Positions 6,072 through 6,664 of a stretch of DNA of 6,664 bases are shown here, in pieces. Numbering within the stretch: position 1 is the first letter of the stretch; the number at the start of each line of letters is the position of its first letter. Source of the DNA: JBPOIS01 sp052034295. GTDB taxonomy: Bacteria; Pseudomonadota; Gammaproteobacteria; Pseudomonadales; Moraxellaceae. A model generated the notes under the pieces. The model was not told where the DNA came from. It worked only from the letters and a program-made list of their open reading frames with translations, and made no database searches. Made by a program: the position numbers and the translations under genes. The stretch spans positions 1-6,664 of the forward strand of contig JBPOIS010000062.1 of NCBI GenBank assembly GCA_052034295.1, in the 5' to 3' direction.

Positions 6072-6664
6072 ATGTCTGAGCCTGCCGCCCGCCCTGCCCC
6101 TCCTGTTGCCGGTGAAAAACTGCGCGGTGCCGACAAAATGGCGCGAATTCCGGTGAAGATCCTGCCCACCGAAGCCCCCGGGCGCAAACCGGACTGGATC
6201 CGGGTGAAGATGAGCGCCCCCGCCGAAGTGCAGCGCATCAAGGACATCCTGCGCACGCAGAAGCTGCACACCGTGTGCGAGGAAGCCGCCTGCCCGAACC
6301 TGCCGGAATGCTTTGGTGGCGGCACCGCAACCTTCATGATCATGGGCGACATCTGCACCCGCCGCTGCCCGTTCTGTGACGTGGCCCATGGCCGACCCAA
6401 CGCGCTGGACCCTGACGAGCCGCGTCACATGGCCGAAACCATCGCCAGTCTGGGGCTGAAGTACGCGGTGATCACCTCAGTGGACCGCGATGACCTGCGC
6501 GATGGTGGGGCCCAGCATTTTGTGGACTGTATCCGTGAAACCCGTGCACTGAGCCCGGACACCCTGCTGGAAATCCTCGTGCCGGACTTCCGGGGCCGGA
6601 TGGACATTGCCCTGCGGCTGATGGCCGAGTGCCCGCCGGATGTGTTCAACCACAACATCGAAAC
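6072..6664 (+). CDS. lipA: Lipoyl synthase LipA, N-terminal part
   Basis: The window shows the first 197 codons; the family is usually about 320-340 residues, so roughly the last 40% lies to the right. It is a radical SAM enzyme that inserts two sulfurs into protein-bound octanoyl groups, making the lipoyl cofactor of pyruvate and 2-oxoglutarate dehydrogenases and of the glycine cleavage H protein. Both iron-sulfur cluster motifs are intact: the auxiliary cluster cysteines C69, C74 and C80 (CX4CX5C, in VCEEAACPNLPEC) and the radical SAM cysteines C95, C99 and C102 (CX3CX2C, in DICTRRCPFC). ARIPVKILPTE (24-34), GGTATFMIMGD (83-93), ITSVDRDDLRDGGAQHF (134-150) and EILVPDFRGR (167-176) are typical. 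The ATG at 6072 has no clear Shine-Dalgarno sequence. lipB, its frequent upstream partner, is absent; sthA is divergent instead. Confidence 0.97.
   Translation, partial: MSEPAARPAPPVAGEKLRGADKMARIPVKILPTEAPGRKPDWIRVKMSAPAEVQRIKDILRTQKLHTVCEEAACPNLPECFGGGTATFMIMGDICTRRCPFCDVAHGRPNALDPDEPRHMAETIASLGLKYAVITSVDRDDLRDGGAQHFVDCIRETRALSPDTLLEILVPDFRGRMDIALRLMAECPPDVFNHNIE

Noticed and set aside
5948..6658. Minus-strand open frames opposite lipA
   Set aside because: They are shadows of lipA, whose two cysteine cluster motifs are intact on the plus strand.
797..6664. A dedicated multi-gene system linking glcB, purT, sthA and lipA
   Set aside because: The genes alternate strands and each is a well-known housekeeping enzyme; glcB, purT and lipA also have promoter-like hexamers of their own. 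Nothing in the sequence supports a shared novel function.

Overview
The window looks like ordinary chromosomal DNA from a GC-rich gammaproteobacterium. The basis is a malate synthase G, a PurT-type formate-dependent GAR transformylase, a soluble transhydrogenase (SthA) and a lipoyl synthase, all with the residue patterns of gammaproteobacterial (Pseudomonadales-like) enzymes. I cannot name the genus from sequence alone. I see no phage, CRISPR array, rRNA or tRNA, and no defence or secretion system. The four conserved genes are core metabolism.

Layout. Positions 1-403 hold no convincing gene but carry a cluster of inverted and tandem repeats (about 44-262), including a candidate 124-bp palindromic repeat unit. 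Positions 404-721 (minus) encode a small, AT-rich, probably exported protein of unknown function. A clear hairpin terminator (753-779) separates it from glcB (797-2971, minus), which encodes a 724-residue malate synthase G. A divergent control region (2972-3227) follows, then purT (3228-4439, plus). purT converges on sthA (4467-5873, minus) across only 27 bp, which can form two mutually exclusive hairpins. A second divergent control region (5874-6071) leads to lipA (6072 to the window edge, plus), which is cut off by the end of the window.

How the genes relate. GlcB condenses glyoxylate with acetyl-CoA. PurT uses formate and ATP in purine synthesis. SthA balances NADPH and NADH. LipA makes the lipoyl cofactor of 2-oxoacid dehydrogenases and the glycine cleavage system. 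All touch C1/C2 and redox metabolism, but the alternating strands and private promoters argue for four separately transcribed housekeeping genes, not an operon or a dedicated system. Perfect TATAAT -10 hexamers lie before glcB and lipA, and a TAAAAT lies before purT, all with weak -35 boxes.

The parts least explained by known families are the repeat cluster at the left end and the AT-rich small exported protein beside it. Together they look like an accessory patch inserted next to core genes.
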